Source: Rouxiella silvae
Lineage (GTDB): Bacteria > Pseudomonadota > Gammaproteobacteria > Enterobacterales > Enterobacteriaceae
NCBI RefSeq assembly: GCF_002093625.1
Contig: NZ_MRWD01000031.1
Span: 1 to 60,744, forward strand
Direction of reading: 5' to 3'
Length of the DNA stretch: 60,744 bases
In this document: one piece after another, positions 60,619 to 60,744 of the stretch
Numbering within the stretch: position 1 is the first letter of the stretch
Layout of the letters: every line of letters starts with the position of its first letter
Notes under the pieces: model-generated
What the model saw: only the letters and a program-made list of their open reading frames with translations
Database searches by the model: none
What the model was told of the DNA's origin: nothing
Made by a program: the position numbers and the translations under genes

Positions 60619-60744
60619 GCTCACCCTTGAATTTGCATTAATGAGAAGATAGCGAGGTTAAAATTCTTCTCATGCAGAATGCTATGTTTATCGTGCTTTT
60701 TAAAGACAGCGTTAGTTAAGGATTGTATGGGGATTATGTTAACG
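60619..60744. other. Right edge of the window
   Basis: 126 bp upstream of the AraC-type gene. It should contain its promoter; nothing else can be assigned before the sequence ends. Confidence 0.4.

Noticed and set aside
1-60744. Mobile elements, CRISPR arrays, tRNA or rRNA genes
   Set aside because: Reading through all intergenic regions showed no transposase frames, regularly spaced repeats, terminal inverted repeats with target duplications, or cloverleaf/CCA-type tRNA sequences. This was by eye, not by a covariance or repeat search.

Overview
The window is a contiguous stretch of an enterobacterial chromosome. Fnr and Cbl are near-identical to their E. coli counterparts. PntAB, UspE, SmrA, RluF and YjbD (DUF3811) are also recognisable, and the neighbourhood (pntAB, uspE, fnr, smrA) resembles Serratia/Yersinia/Rahnella-type genomes more than E. 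coli. A Yersiniaceae-like member of the Enterobacterales is my best guess; the species is not determined. I see no rRNA, tRNA, insertion sequence, prophage or CRISPR array.

Left part (1-20.6 kb), mostly conserved backbone: pntAB with a repeat-rich leader, an orphan ORF, uspE, fnr with its own FNR box, and a 660-bp gene-poor stretch holding a perfect FNR box and a 30-bp palindrome. Then come a glucosyl/mannosyl-3-phosphoglycerate synthase and phosphatase pair (compatible solute), smrA, apbE, pbpG, glgX, a 2-hydroxyacid dehydrogenase, cbl, rluF and yjbD. Between rluF and yjbD, which are neighbours in E. coli, lie a flavin-dependent SsuD-like monooxygenase and a divergent multi-rhodanese protein. 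With cbl nearby this looks like a sulfur-scavenging neighbourhood.

Middle (20.6-35.5 kb), accessory transport and small oxidoreductases: a DHA2 exporter with a LysR regulator, an acetyltransferase, a Fur-boxed siderophore-binding protein convergent with a TonB-dependent receptor, several NAD(P)-binding proteins, and an Fbp/Afu-type ABC importer in the order ATPase, binding protein, fused permease.

The most interesting part is 35.6-46.8 kb: a GntR/FCD regulator, three different amidohydrolases, a SnoaL-like protein and a complete five-gene Opp/Dpp-type ABC importer. The palindrome ATTGCTAGCAAT occurs, exactly or nearly so, four times and only at the promoter regions of this cluster: twice inside a 14-bp perfect inverted repeat between the divergent first amidohydrolase and SnoaL genes, and twice upstream of the binding-protein gene. 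I infer one regulon for import and hydrolytic deamination/deamidation of an unknown nitrogen-rich, probably heterocyclic, compound.

Right part (46.8-60.7 kb), detoxification and decay: an EmrE-type SMR pump, SDR and CMD-domain proteins with a LysR regulator, a truncated aldo/keto reductase, and an HxlR-SDR divergent pair. A translationally coupled hxlR-emrA-emrB operon follows, preceded by two 17-bp dyads that look like its operator, and then a decayed LysR gene. The window ends with an aminotransferase divergent from a YheO/DauR-like regulator, a porin with a CRP-like site, and a Rob-type AraC regulator.
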